From Sistotremastrum niveocremeum HHB9708 (Eukaryota; Basidiomycota; Agaricomycetes; Sistotremastrales; Sistotremastraceae), in assembly GCA_001630475.1 (NCBI GenBank), contig KV419404.1, forward strand, positions 578,351 through 642,350: a stretch of 64,000 nt of DNA, given 5' to 3'. The translations under genes and the position numbers were made by a program. The notes below the pieces were generated by a model. The model worked only from the letters and a program-made list of their open reading frames with translations, was not told where the DNA came from and searched no databases. Within the stretch, counting starts at the first letter, position 1. Each line of letters begins with the position of its first letter. Positions 1 through 11,942 of the stretch are shown one piece after another.

Positions 1-541
1 TGGGGTCCCATCGCTTGGGTTGTCGTCGGTGAAATCTTCCCTCTCAACGTTCGCGCAAAGGGAATCGCTCTCTCCGTCGCTTCTAACTGGCTTTGGAATT
101 GGGCTATCAGTTATGCTACGCCTTTCCTCGTCAATGTCGGTCCGGGCGACGCAGGTCTTCAGGTCAAGGTGTTCTTCATCTGGGGTACCACCTGTCTTTG
201 TGGTCTCGTCTTTGTATACTTCTTCGTACCCGAGGTTCGTCTGCTTCTCTTCTTCTCTTCTCAATGCACCGAGATCCTAACGCGTGTTCTAGACTAAAGG
301 TCTCTCCCTCGAACAAGTCGACATTCTCTACCAACACACTACACCTCTCAAATCCGCTGCATTCCGCAACCAGATCATCGCCAACGACGTCCATGTGCAC
401 GATAAAGACGCAATTGCAAAAGTTACTTCGATCATCAACCAAAATTCGCGTGCGGGCGGTATACTTGGTGTACGAGGCAAGTCTGCTGATATTGAGCGAA
501 ATGAGCATGAGGAAAGTGTCGAGAAGATGGAGACTGCATAA
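1..541 (+). CDS. Sugar transporter (MFS), C-terminal part only
   Basis: This is the end of a plasma-membrane sugar/proton symporter of the major facilitator superfamily; the rest lies left of the window. The frame is open from base 1, beginning WGPIAWVVVGEIFPLNVRAK, which contains the sugar-transporter signature E-x-F-P-x-x-x-R. Two hydrophobic segments (transmembrane helices 11 and 12) follow, then the family's FVPETKG motif. That motif is split by a 58-base intron (235-292) between FVPE and TKG. A hydrophilic cytosolic tail of about 80 residues ends at a TAA at 539-541. Which hexose or other sugar is moved cannot be told from this part. The family call is safe; the substrate is unknown. Confidence 0.93.
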
Positions 542-1510
542 GCATCTGCTAGTTTCTCCATGTTCGTTCTCACCCCCTATGCCCGTAATCATTAGTTGTG
601 CTTCTTTCCGTTCTTGGTCCCGATTCTACCCTTCATAATCATCCGATATCCTTTACGACACTGGCACTTGGTACATAGCTTCCTTGTACGATCCCTGGCA
701 CGCTTTTACGTACACTTCATGTTCACGTCGCATAGTACACTAATATTACATCCAATATCCAACTTCTCTCGATCCCATCAACATTCTAGTACTATCAATG
801 CATGAAGATTAATGAATGTGGTCGTGCGAATTGTGTGTCATTCGAGCGGGTGTCAACAAATTTCGGGAAGCGACATGCGAGCTAAGCCGACGATCGAGCC
901 CGGAGTAGGAAGAGCCGAGAGCCGCTCGGATCCGGAGCACGGAGTTGATTTTCACGATCAGAATGGCAATTATGATCGAAGCCGGAGTACGGACCTGGCC
1001 GAATTTTTTCTGGGTGGTGTTCTAAATTCGATCAATTTTTCTCAGGCTTTGCGAGCTTGTGCGTCATTGCGATCTGATTCATCCGATCTGATCTGTGGTC
1101 AAATAATCTCCTGCTGGAGATCTCCTTGCTACCTTGCCCTGCGTGACAAGTTGCATCTCCACAGAGGCGATGTTCATTGCGGTCCTTCGTTACCTGCGCT
1201 CGTATGGACGTGGACACGTCGAGAGAGCTTCTGGAAGATTGGAACCATGCGCTTTCAATTACGAGCGCAGTGACTCAACGTCTCGAATTAGAAGACCTGC
1301 CAGCACTTCGTCTAGATGTTTCAATTCTGTACAGGGTACGGATACGGATACTATAACTTGTACAGGGGTTTGTACATATATGGATACATATATACATCAT
1401 CTGCATCAATGCGCCATTTGCTCGATCGTTCTTCCGTTATTATTGTATACGAGTGACGGTGCGGTCGTGCGATCTCAGCTCGACGTGGATGGATGGTTGG
1501 TTGGTGGAGA
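542..1510. other. Intergenic, no supported gene
   Basis: This lies between the end of the transporter and the end of the minus-strand msrB gene, so it is 3' flank for both. One open frame of 153 codons (812-1273, plus) resembles no family I know and has no paired splice signals. It contains an AT-rich stretch with GTACAT/GTATAC repeats at about 1335-1400. Nothing functional is claimed. Confidence 0.6.
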
Positions 1511-2449
1511 TTACTTGGTTTTTCCATTCTTGTCTGTGAAAGTGAGTGAAACAGAGTTCACGCAATGACGCTCGTCGGCTGGATGAGAAGTGAATTAGTA
1601 TTAGTGTCCGGATACATAACAGATGGGAAGAGGCGAGACTAACTGGGAGTAGAGTATCCTTCGCCCTGTGAAATCATGAATTAGCGCGAGCTCCACAAGG
1701 TACGACGGCGAACATTCAATTGCGTACCTTGAATACGTGCCCCAGATGACCTCCACAAGCAGTGCAGGTGATCTCAGTCCGTGTCATGCCCCACGACCTG
1801 TCTTCGTGCCTGAAATGCAAAGCGGTAAGTCTCCAGAACCGTTCAAAGGGTGCTCAGGAAATCACCTGCTGACAGCTCCAGGAATAGCTGATCGAGATAG
1901 AGTACGACATAGAATAAAAAAGATGGGATAATTCATTAGCCTCCATCCATAGCCATAGCCATAGCCGTCCCAACCCTGAAGGTGAAACAGGCAAAGGCGA
2001 GAATACCGCACGTACCATCGAAGAATGCCGGCCAACCACATCCACTTGCAAATTTTGTGGTAGACTTGTAAAGCGGGGTGTTACATGCAGCACATGTGTA
2101 CACGCCTTCTTCCTTGAAACGATCGTATTTCCCTGTGCCGGCTGGCTCGGTACCCTTTTCCCGCAGGATCTTGAACTGTGATAGCCGCGACCGTTCAGGG
2201 GAGTGAGAGTAGTAATAGGGATAGAGTAAGACGCTCGGGTCAGATATCTTGCGAATCTAGATGCGACAATTCGAGGAGGTCTACCTGAGTAGGCGAGAGC
2301 ACGGCTCTCCATTCGTCATCAGACTTGGCTTTGGATCCGGCGGCGACAGACATGTTTGCAACGGTTGTAGTAGAAAGGCCTGAAAGTAGAATTCTTGGGT
2401 GTCTCAGTGAGGATCTGTATGCAGCACGAGTGAAGATGCGAGCAAACAT
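1511..2449 (-). CDS. msrB: Peptide-methionine (R)-S-oxide reductase MsrB
   Basis: The enzyme reduces methionine-R-sulfoxide in proteins back to methionine, with electrons from thioredoxin. Six exons join in frame. The first (2285-2449) carries an Arg/Ser-rich leader, [19 protein letters not shown], that looks like a mitochondrial presequence, then [12 protein letters not shown]. Later exons give [18 protein letters not shown], the zinc motifs CAAC and [21 protein letters not shown] and the catalytic-cysteine box RHCVNSVSL. The protein ends TDKNGKTK. One internal exon (1866-1887) is only 22 bases and encodes AIPGAVS. A second in-frame ATG at 2353 (MSVAAGSK) would give a cytosolic form without the leader. 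All family hallmarks are present, so activity is expected. The start at 2449 was chosen because of the presequence. Confidence 0.93.
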
Positions 2450-2603
2450 GCAGAGTTGTATCGCCCTTATATTGAAGATCGCCTGAGAGCGCAGCACGCA
2501 AAGATAATCGGCAATCCCACAACAGTCAGCCTCGGGCACATCGTCATCGCACGGTGATACCGGGATAATCACCGACCAATGTATCTGCCACTCTATCCGT
2601 TTT

Positions 2604-5004
2604 CTATCGCAGGCCAGTGCTACTACTAGTGCTAGAAAGATCGCGATCAACGTCCACCAGTGTCGCGTCGGCTTTGTGTAATTCCAAATATGTCTCCTCA
2701 ATATTTTCACCCTCCGGACCTTGCGATCGTCTAACGGCGAACCACGGCAAAGAACTGGGGGTCGGTCTGCTAATAACCTCGAGAATATTCATGTGTCGGA
2801 GCAGACGGCGAGAGTGGAGAAGCATGTTCGACGTGGTCGACATGGGCGAATTAGCCGTGTACTGCCCATCTCCTAGAACAGCACGTTTAGTCAGTGTTGG
2901 CCCCGTCTTCGTGCGCGTCCTGAGATTTTTAACATCAGTAAGCGCGCACTTTCACCAAATGAAGTAACATTGCACTCACTCAGACTCATAGCTATCCAGT
3001 GCCTCACGAACTAGGGATAATAATTGCACCGCACTGTCCACTGATTTCGCAGGACATTCGTCTTCCGGAACATGCTCGTCGATCATTTCGGCATGTGAAA
3101 TATTCGATCGCGGTAAAATCGCAAAAAGTAAACCGGAACTCTAAGCACATCCGTGTTCCTTGAGATTATTTTTTTCGATCATTTGGAAGCACTCACCGAA
3201 ATACACCAGATCCTTCTTTCTGTATCCTGGGTGGAGTCGCTTCCGGTGGGCAAAAAAACTTTTGCGCAGGACCATTCATGCGTGATCTCGCTTTCCAGGA
3301 CGGACGAGACATCGGACTGAAGAACTGACGGTGTACTATTTCCAGATTGCGCGGGTGGAATCCCGGAAGCTTCGTGCACATCGCTCTTCACTGCAGGCTC
3401 GGAAGCTTCACCATTTGAAACTGGGTCAAGCTTCGAACCATGTAAAGTCTCATCTGGCAGACCAGAGGGATCCAACGACTCTTTGGAACTCTCTTGGGGA
3501 AGGGAATTTCGAGGCATTATGGTCATCTGAGAGGTAGACATATGCCCATCAGCACCTGTTTGGGTCCCCCGTTCATCCTCGGTTGGAGGTGCGTCACTCG
3601 CGCTATCTTGACTATCATGAGCAGCATCCGCCTCCCCCTCGACGGCAACGGCATCGTCAGCTGGAGATCCATTTGAAGGATCCGTAGCCGGCGTCGATCC
3701 CTCGTCAGCTTTCTGTGTATCTTCTTCGGGCTCTGGCTTTGTCTCAGGAGGATGTCCATTAGATGCCGACTTGAACAATCCAGCACCCCAACTCCATGAT
3801 CTCATATTCAAGTTTACGTTCAGGTTCATGTGCATGCTAGGCATGCTAGGCATTGCGAAACCAAGCGTCGATGATTTCGACTGCAACGTCTGACTTGGAT
3901 GGCCATCGGAGGGAGAAAGGCTTTCCTTCGCATCTTTCTGACCAAGGTTTTTGGCTTTGCGTCGTCCCCCGCGTGTTTTGGGCTTCGATGGTGTGAGTGT
4001 GGTGAGGAAAGAAGTCAACGCTGGGTGATGGGTATAATTATGCCGCTTGGGGTTATGTGAGGTGTCAGAAGCTGATGGGTCTTGACGATAGAGATATGGG
4101 GAATCGAGGATGACGAAGGGCGTCTCAGAGTCGTTCCAAGAAGAGGTAGATATGATGGAACTGATTTGGTCGCTTCTGGGGTGTGTCGTGATTCCAACTG
4201 CATATGACGACTTAATATTATCTTGCATGGTCTAAAGAGCATGCTTACCAAATTCACTATCGAGTTGAGATGATTCCTCTATGTCCCAATTCCAAGCCCA
4301 TGAAGTGAAGAAGCGATCCATCCGATTCCGTAGATGCTGTCGCCCATGACGTGACAATATAGACTCGAAACCTCCATATTGCAGCTGAGATCAAAGATGA
4401 GTAAACGACGAAAGCGATAGATAGGAAATACGAACCTTGAACCACTGATAAGCGTGTAATAATTGAGCTCGCAAAGCAGCATCGTCCAAAGCATTCTCAT
4501 GATAGTCAAACGTCGGGGTAGCTTTAGGTTCTACCTCCCGTTCCTTCCCCTTCCCTTTGCCTTTGATATCCATTGGCTGAGGAGTCTTTCCGACATCAAT
4601 GCACTAGAAGAGCGTGAAGAGGCATCCAAGTCTGCTGCAAGATATGAACTGACGGCATGTATCCAGTAATTAGTCTCCGGTGATATCATGACTCTCCGAC
4701 TGGTTTGAGAGTGGACGCTCTCGCACTGACTCGACGTCCCAGACATCATCCTGCGAGTCATAGTCAATAATACGCTATAGAGACGAACGGTAAAGCCTGA
4801 CTCGCAGAAATTGACCAATGCTTCCGCTAATCCCACCTGCCGGAGCATTCGATCGTGGTCCACCTCGCGCTCCTTACACGTATAAAATAATATGTGGGCC
4901 CGTTCATCAGCATCTTCATCATCTGGGTCTATCGTATCCTCAGGTTGGAGGGTTGCATTATAGATGATCAAGTAAGATAGGTTGGCAGGTTGTCGAACAC
5001 TCAT
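2604..5004 (-). CDS. CCZ1: Vacuolar fusion protein CCZ1 (Mon1-Ccz1 Rab7 GEF subunit)
   Basis: CCZ1 pairs with MON1 to activate the Rab7 GTPase Ypt7 on late endosomes and vacuoles. The first exon reads MSVRQPANLSYLIIYNATLQ, then HILFYTCKE and MLRQVGLAEALVNFC, the first longin (INTU) domain of the family. Next come ISPETNYWIHAV and ENALDDAALRAQLLHAYQWF. A long, low-complexity acidic and Ser/Pro-rich middle (about 3210-4000) follows. The C-terminus is LLHSRRLLRHMNILE and ATLVDVDRDL, matching the third longin-like part of CCZ1. The 3' end depends on the intron 5' of GACGCG (about 2924): with it the frame runs on to the stop at 2604. The stop lies only 154 bases upstream of the msrB start codon, on the same strand. 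The long middle insert is the least conserved part. Confidence 0.85.
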
Positions 5005-5263
5005 ACGAAGCGACTCAGGCTCATGGCGATCGGACAGTGAATTCGGCAGACCAAACCGCGAGTGCGATGTGTCGATGGAGGAATAATTTCAATACACTAC
5101 ATGCAAGTGACTATTACAGTGCCCAATAAGCACATAGCTATAAGCTATAAGAGTTGTTAAATAATCGTGATTTCGTGACAGGTATACAAAATGCAGGAAG
5201 CAATCCGGATAATGTCCATGGCTCAGACTCGTACACGTGGAAATGGTTCCGTGGCATTTGAGC

Positions 5264-8200
5264 TCATAGCATATTCAACGGATCGTGGATGTTGTCATTT
5301 AGGGGTGGTGGAGACGAATGGCCTTCATCCACGTTTCCTATTTCGTCAAAGTCGGAGATCCCGTCTAGATTCGATGTCGAAAACGTATCGAGAAGGTCAG
5401 ATTCGTCCATCTCAGCTTCCTGGGATGAGGTCGTTGATGGCGGTGTCACTGGTGAGAGCTGTCGGTGATCGAAGCGCATGTTGGCACGCTCAATAGGATC
5501 TGCGGTAGTAAACGGTTCGTCTTCGTCGAAGGGAAGTGCGCTTGAGCTCAGAAAGCTATCTGGCCCCTCAGGAAGCTCCAGAGGTGGAGGAGAATCATCC
5601 AAAGATATCTTAGTCCCATCAGATATATGGGATGTAATGCGAGTATCAGAGGACTGAAAGGAATGAAGGGGTTCTTCGTTCGGGGGAGTCGGAAGTTGGG
5701 AAGCTGTGGTAGAATCGGGAGCTCCATTTCTTTTCGCGTCCGCCACCTTTTCGTGTGTTTTACCACCCAGTGGCTTGGCCGTCCGGCGACGATAGAAGAG
5801 CAGGTAAGCGTTGTTATTCTAGACATCAAAGTCAGCGACGCCCCAGATCTCGAATTAAATATGCGTACCACAGCATGCTTGGCCTCCGCTGGTGAGACGT
5901 GAGAGTCATCGAAATGATACCAGTTGCCATCGATGTGATTCTTCGCATACGCTCTGTAGTGACCGCCTCCAAGACCGCCCATATGCTCCGTAACGGAGAA
6001 AAGATCGTAAAGCAATGGCTCATCGATGTCATCCAATTTGAGATCCATGTAGTCTTCGACACCTTCGTCCTGCAACTTCCGAGCCAAAACACGTTCCTCG
6101 ACACGATACTCTAGATCAAGGCCCTCGATAGGGAATTCGACAAGAGCATCGATTTTATCACGAATGATCCTTGAATTGCTGAAACGTTTCAAGTGGACGA
6201 CAAGGACGTCTGGAGCCTTCCACAAATCGAACTTCTTTGTAGCCTGTTGGTGCTTCTTGCATCGAGGACAATACCACAAGTCGTCCTCGCCGAGCTGCTC
6301 CTCTTTCGTGAATTCGTCTAGACATTCATCGAGCGTGATCCCCTTCTTCTTCGTCTTGTTTCTAGCTTCCTGCGCTGCCAGGTATTCCGGATGTTCGAAG
6401 AGGGGGAATCGATAATCGTCCTGCTTGTCGGGTCCAAAGTAATATTCACGCATGTGAATATCCCATTCACAAACAAGCCAATCACCTCTCTTCAAGAGAG
6501 AGACGGGAGGTGACTGCGAGGAAGTCGAGATGCCACTGGCAAGTCGTTTCTCACGCACTTCCCAATCTACCGGGCCTTCCAAGGGGTCCGATTTATCCAG
6601 AGTCTGCTTGGCGACTCTCGACGTCGAAGCGTGAAGCGTGAGCTTGAAGATATCAGGTTTAGGCCCTAATTTCTTCGGAACCTCGTCTACATCCATGCTC
6701 GTAGGTTGGTCATCGATAACAGCCGTCTTCAAATCAACTATATCGTCCTCTTCGTCCGGGATCGGCTCTTCAACGGTTACGACGTCACCATTTTCTCTGA
6801 TCTCTGTGATGGATTCAGAGGGTTTTAGTGGGAGGAACTGGTCCGAGGTGGAATGTGATACGCCTTGCCAAGAGTATAGGTCTGAATGCTGGGGTGTCCA
6901 GCGAACCAAACGGTCTGTGACTGCTGCATATATTTGCTCTTTGGTTGCCGATTCTTCAGGTGTCAAAACGACTATGAAAGGGTTTTTGAAGCCCGAGTTG
7001 CTGTTGTTTTGAAAGTTGCCGTAGACAGGGCGAGTGAGGTTGGTCTGTTGATTCATGAATACCGGAAGGATGAAAGGATCAGTTGGGGACGGCTTGAAAT
7101 TCTTGGATTGCTGAGCGTTGCATGGTAATTCGAAGCAAACGATATTATCGCGTTCAGCGATGTCTGACACTTGGACTGTGTCATCGATCTCCTTGTAGAT
7201 GCGATGGGACCAGACTTCGAAAGTCAAAAGCTGCAAGTATGTTGGACAATGAAACGCAGAAGACTAAGCAAGACGAACGTTTTCAGGAATGGTTTCAGTC
7301 CAACGACCTAAGAGTTGTTTGAGATCCTTTACACTCGCCTCTCGGGGAGTCTCCACCGGTATCTACCAGAAAATGAGCTTGTATTCAGGCACATGGAGCG
7401 GTACGCACTTGAACATGTGGTTTCGCATTATCCCAAGGGATGAAATATATCGATTGTTTCCATCTGCTGACGACGGGGATGGGCAACGTCAAATACATGA
7501 ACGGGTCGAATGTGATGGAAACCTGATGATTGAAAGTCAGTCGCACAAGGATCGTGGTATGGTTCGTTGATAGACGCTACCTTTGAACATTCGGGGCATA
7601 CCAATGTGCTCTTGTATTGACCCTGGAAGAGATCCACAATAACGCTATCGTTCCTAAGCATATACCCGTCCCAGCTCTTTTTGGCGAATTCGATGAGTTC
7701 TCTCTCGCCTCCACCTTCCCAGTCAGGTTTTTCGACGTAGGGTTTCTTGAGAACACGATTCAGATCTTCGTGTAAACCATCAAGAAGGAATGCCACAAGC
7801 TCCTGGGCATCGTGCTGCTGGTAACCGCTGAACTGTGGCGCAAACTTTGCCAGGACCTGCTTAAACTCGCGCGGCGAGAAGCTGCCTGAGCTACCAGACT
7901 GCCACAGCCGATGTAGAAGAGCGCCGAAGGACTCGGCGATTGCCCCTTGCATGCCCAACGGGTTGTCCGGGTTGAGTTCCTGTCTAAACAATCCAGCTGA
8001 CACATGCATCAGGAAGTGCATGGATGGGGTTTAATATCGAATACTCACTCAGAAAATAGTCGGTGAGTTCGGGCGCATGGGCCAAGCCCTGGATGGCAGA
8101 GTTCATGAAGCACGTGTTTCCCCTTCGAACATGAGCGATCTGATACAAACTTGCAATAACCATACTCACAAATTCATGAGGCCAACGGTTCCCGGCGGCT

Positions 8201-9477
8201 TTCCAAAGGGAGATCGGGAGCGAGTGGAAAGCGAACTGGGAGTTAGGGCTTCCAGAGATTTCGAAGCTGATTTGATAACAGAAGAAGTCGAGGGAGGTGA
8301 CATTTTAGAGAAGAAATCCTGTCCAGCGCCGGATCCAAATACGGGTCCAGGGTCCATTCCAGCAAACGGGATTGGAGCCGCAAACTTGAATGGACTGGTT
8401 ATTGGCTTCTCGGAAATCCATTGATTGTCGAGTTTTGTGTCAACCACGAAGATATCGTTAGACTCAATCAGAGCATCCTCCAAGGTCCGCGCCCCAGCTG
8501 AAGCTTTCAGAAGGGATCCGTATTCGCGTTTGAGCCGGGCCGGCGTGTACTCGCTGCCATCTTCTCCGTCTTCCTCGACTTTGCCTGCATCGATATGCCA
8601 AACCCGAACGATGTCGTCACTCGCTGCTAACCCAAAAACTCCAGCGAGTTCCTCTGAAAGCTGCTTCAGGGAGGCTTTTTTTGAGATGGTGATCTCGGGT
8701 GGAGGTGGACCAGAAAGTTCGAACCCAGTAGAATGCTTTAGGATGTAGGCTTTGAGTTGCAGAGGGTGTATTTCCAAGCCAGGTTCTCCCCTCAATCCAT
8801 TCAAAATGACATGTCTTGGCAGTGGTCGTTCACATTGACCATACCTGACGTACGACAGTCAGGACAAGTTGCGACTGATGCGCCAAATATACGCACCACT
8901 CCGTGAAAAGATCCCAAACCTCTTGTGGGACATATTCGACATTAGTCCCTTCCTGTATTTGTATCTCTGATCTAATCTCTCCCTCGGCGTCGGCGATGAT
9001 TGAGTTGTCCACGGGCCCAATTGTCGACTCATCCACCAGCTCTTCCTTCCCGCTTTGACCGCTGCAAGCGTTCTCCCACTTCCTGAACCAATCTCGCTGA
9101 ACGATGTACCACGTCTCGCCCTCGATCATAGGACGTGACTTGAGCTCTTTGATCTGGGCAAACTTCTTTTGCGGCGCTGACGCGTTCGAAGGTGGCATCT
9201 GTTCATTCGGGACAATCGATGGGCCTGCGTCCTGCTCCTCCATATACTTGTCGATATCGAAGTCGTCCGATGTGGTAGGCAAGACTGAGGGTGGATGAGA
9301 TGAACTCGACTCTGGGGAACGGTTCGAGTCTGATGGCTGCGAAGGCACTTCTGAAACGGCACGTTTTGGGGAAGATTCGGATTCGGCTGATGAGTCGGAC
9401 GCAGACCTCATTCTCTTTTTTCCGAGAGACGTGGGCTCGAGGGGAGGAGTTGGCGCAGGTGAAGGGAGTTTGGACAT
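5264..9477 (-). CDS. UBP12: Ubiquitin carboxyl-terminal hydrolase, USP4/USP15/Ubp12 type
   Basis: A large multi-exon cysteine protease that removes ubiquitin from proteins. Order: a Ser/Pro-rich N-terminus with a basic KKRMRSASD patch; a DUSP domain (about residues 95-210: EGETWYIVQRDWFRKWE to VPQEVWDLFTEW); a ubiquitin-like segment; then the split USP core. The Cys box is GLMNL joined across an intron to GNTCFMNSAIQGLAH, with a QQHDAQELVAFLLDGLHEDL helix. A long insert with DDLWYCPRCKKHQQATKK (zinc ribbon CPxC) sits between the halves, as in USP4/15. The His box is GGLGGGHYRAYAKN, then WYHFDDSHVSP. The Ser/Pro tail ends DNIHDPLNML. DUSP-UBL-split-USP architecture supports the Ubp12 group. 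It shares a 101-bp divergent promoter with DAK. Confidence 0.92.
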
Positions 9478-9578
9478 GAATGGAAATCGAATAAAGAATT
9501 AGATTTTGAAAAAACGAATGTGGAAGAGCAGCGGTTGATGACAAATATTGCACAACTCCGATCAGCCACTATACTCTC
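9478..9578. promoter_or_regulatory. Divergent promoter, UBP12-type gene / DAK
   Basis: Only 101 bases separate the two start codons (9477 minus, 9579 plus), so the genes must share this DNA for both 5' leaders and both promoters. No clear TATA box was seen. Inference from spacing only. Confidence 0.6.
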
Positions 9579-11866
9579 ATGGTCTTTACTCGTATGTCTA
9601 TCTGCTCCCTGTTGTTCAATATAACCCAGATTATTTCACAGAAAAGCACATCATCAACGCACCCTCTGACCTTGTCGTCGAGTCTCTTCAGGGTCTATGT
9701 GCGATCAATCCACAGCTTAGCCTCGATGTCGAACACAAAGGTTCACAGCCTGCTTGTCAGCTTCTTGCCATACTCAAGTGATGCAAAGTCGTATATCGCA
9801 AGGACCAGGATCGCTCCAAAGTTGCTCTCATCAGTGGTGGTGGGTCGGGACATGAACCGGCTCATTCAGGTTTTGTTGGTGAGCCAGGAATTCCCACATG
9901 CACATGAGAGGCGAGGTTGAGGGAAATCCATCAGGCAAGGGCATCCTCACTGCCGCGGTGTGTGGTAGTGTCTTTGCCTCCCCGAATGCAAGCCAGGTCA
10001 AGAAAGCGATCAGTCTTCTTGACAATGAGGCTGGGTACGTCTGGCTCACAAGTAACCCAGTGTCTCATCTAACGCACGAACCCCAGGACATTGATCGTCG
10101 TCAAGTTGGTACTGTCGATTATTCCTACTACAAAGTTCTAAATTTTCTGCTAGGAATTATACTGGAGATGTTCTTTGCTTCGGCTTGGCTCGTGAACACC
10201 ACCTTGCTACTCAGCCGGCGAAGGCGGATAAAGTCAAGTTCGTGATTGTGGGTGATGACGTTGCTGTTGGCAAGACACGCGGTAGTCTTGTTGGAAGGAG
10301 GTAGGTTCCTGTCTGCCCAACAATTCCAAGCTGATGGTCTTCAAGAGGGTTGGCTGGCACCGTCCTCGTGTACAAGATCGCTGGCGCGCTGGCGGAACAG
10401 GGGAAGTCATTGAACGAGGTACATGCAGCAGCTCAATGGGTTGCGGATAACGTTGCCACAGTTGGAGTTGGCTTGGAACATTGTCATGTGAGGCTCCTTC
10501 GATCGGCTGCTCTATTCGTTTTCATAGTGAACATAGGTTCCTGGGACTTCTGCTTCCGACTCAGAGATCGGTGCGAACAGTGTGGAGGTCGGTCTCGGAA
10601 TCCACAACGAACCAGGGTTTACGACTCTTTCTCCCATTCCCTCAGCTGAAGAACTGATTAATCATCTTCTTGATCTTCTAACTTCGACTTCTGACCCAGA
10701 ACGATCCTTCCTCCCCTTCACCCACGATCAAAGCTCTGATGAAGTCGTTCTTCTGGTCAATAATCTGGGTGGCATAAGTGAACTTGAGCTTGGCGGCGTA
10801 GCTCGACAGGCTGTGAAATTACTGCAGGAAAGAGGTGTTATTGTGCGGCGTCTTATTTCTGGAACATTCATGGTCTGTATTACCTCCCATTGGAGTGCAA
10901 TATTTGAAGAACTAGTTCTCAGACAAGCCTTAATATGCCTGGGTTCTCTCTGACGCTTTTGCTTCTGCCTCGGACTGGTCACGGAAACAATCCACTCTCT
11001 ACTGATGAAATACTCTCCGCTCTGGATACAAAAACTGAGACTCCCGGCTGGAAATGGTCCGCTTCGGCTGTCCCTTCTCTGCCCAAATCAGAAGCGGTCT
11101 CACTTCAAGAACGCACGACCTCTCACTCTGTCAAGCCTATCCCAGCCTCTGAGCCTCAAGCATTCGATCGGGCAATCTTCGCAGCTTGCAAAGCCCTGAT
11201 CGACGCCGAAGCAGAGATTACTCGATTGGATAGGATAGCTGGAGATGGTGATTGCGGGACGACACTACGTGATGGCGCTGAAGGTTGGCTCTATCAATTA
11301 CATGGCATGACATGTAGTGACATGACATTTTCTTCAAGGGGTGCAAAATAAAGTCGCTCAAGGGAAAATATTGGGTTTGGATGTCATCCAGAGTATCGTG
11401 AGCATCGCTGGTGTTGCTGAAGAACAAATGGGCGGGACGAGCGGTGCAATCTATTCGTGAGCCTTCTGTTCAGGGACCTACTCGATCTGAACCTTGTTTT
11501 AGCATATTCTTCTCTGCTGTCGCTCAAGGCCTTTCGACTACGAACTCGAGCCAGATCACGCTTGAAGATTGGATACAAGGGCTCTCTCATGCTCAAGAAA
11601 CTCTATATCGATACAGTCGTGCTCGCCCTCCCAGTAGGACTCTCGTGGATCCTTTGGTCGCCTTCATCGACACTTTGCGTTCCGGGTCGACATTCGCTGA
11701 AGCAGTCTCCGCAGCCTCCTCAGCGGCTGACAACACTGCGAACATCGAAGCGAAAGCAGGACGTAGTGTTTACGTCGAATCTCAACAATTGAAGGGCATC
11801 AAAGATCCCGGTGCAGAGGGTGTATCAGTGGTTTTGCAGGCGATACTAAAGTCTTTGAATGCGTAA
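9579..11866 (+). CDS. DAK1: Dihydroxyacetone kinase
   Basis: This ATP-dependent kinase phosphorylates dihydroxyacetone (and glyceraldehyde) to the triose phosphate. It detoxifies dihydroxyacetone and feeds glycerol carbon into glycolysis. About ten introns join cleanly. The first splits MVFT from [13 protein letters not shown]. The DhaK part has [34 protein letters not shown] and the substrate-binding histidine in [11 protein letters not shown], then [13 protein letters not shown] and LISGTFM. The DhaL part has [19 protein letters not shown] (the Asp cluster that binds Mg-ATP), [13 protein letters not shown] and the C-terminal [17 protein letters not shown]. Both domains and their key residues are complete, so the enzyme should be active. 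The start was chosen because the first exon reads straight into the conserved K-H-I-I-N. Confidence 0.95.
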
Positions 11867-11942
11867 AATATGTTGGTGAGATGTACATAAATGTGGATCA
11901 TTGTATTACTACAAAGGAAAATGAGGAGCTTCCCAAAAATGC

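Noticed and set aside
812-1273. 153-codon open frame on the plus strand
   Set aside because: No motif, no splice structure, and it lies in the shared 3' flank of two genes.
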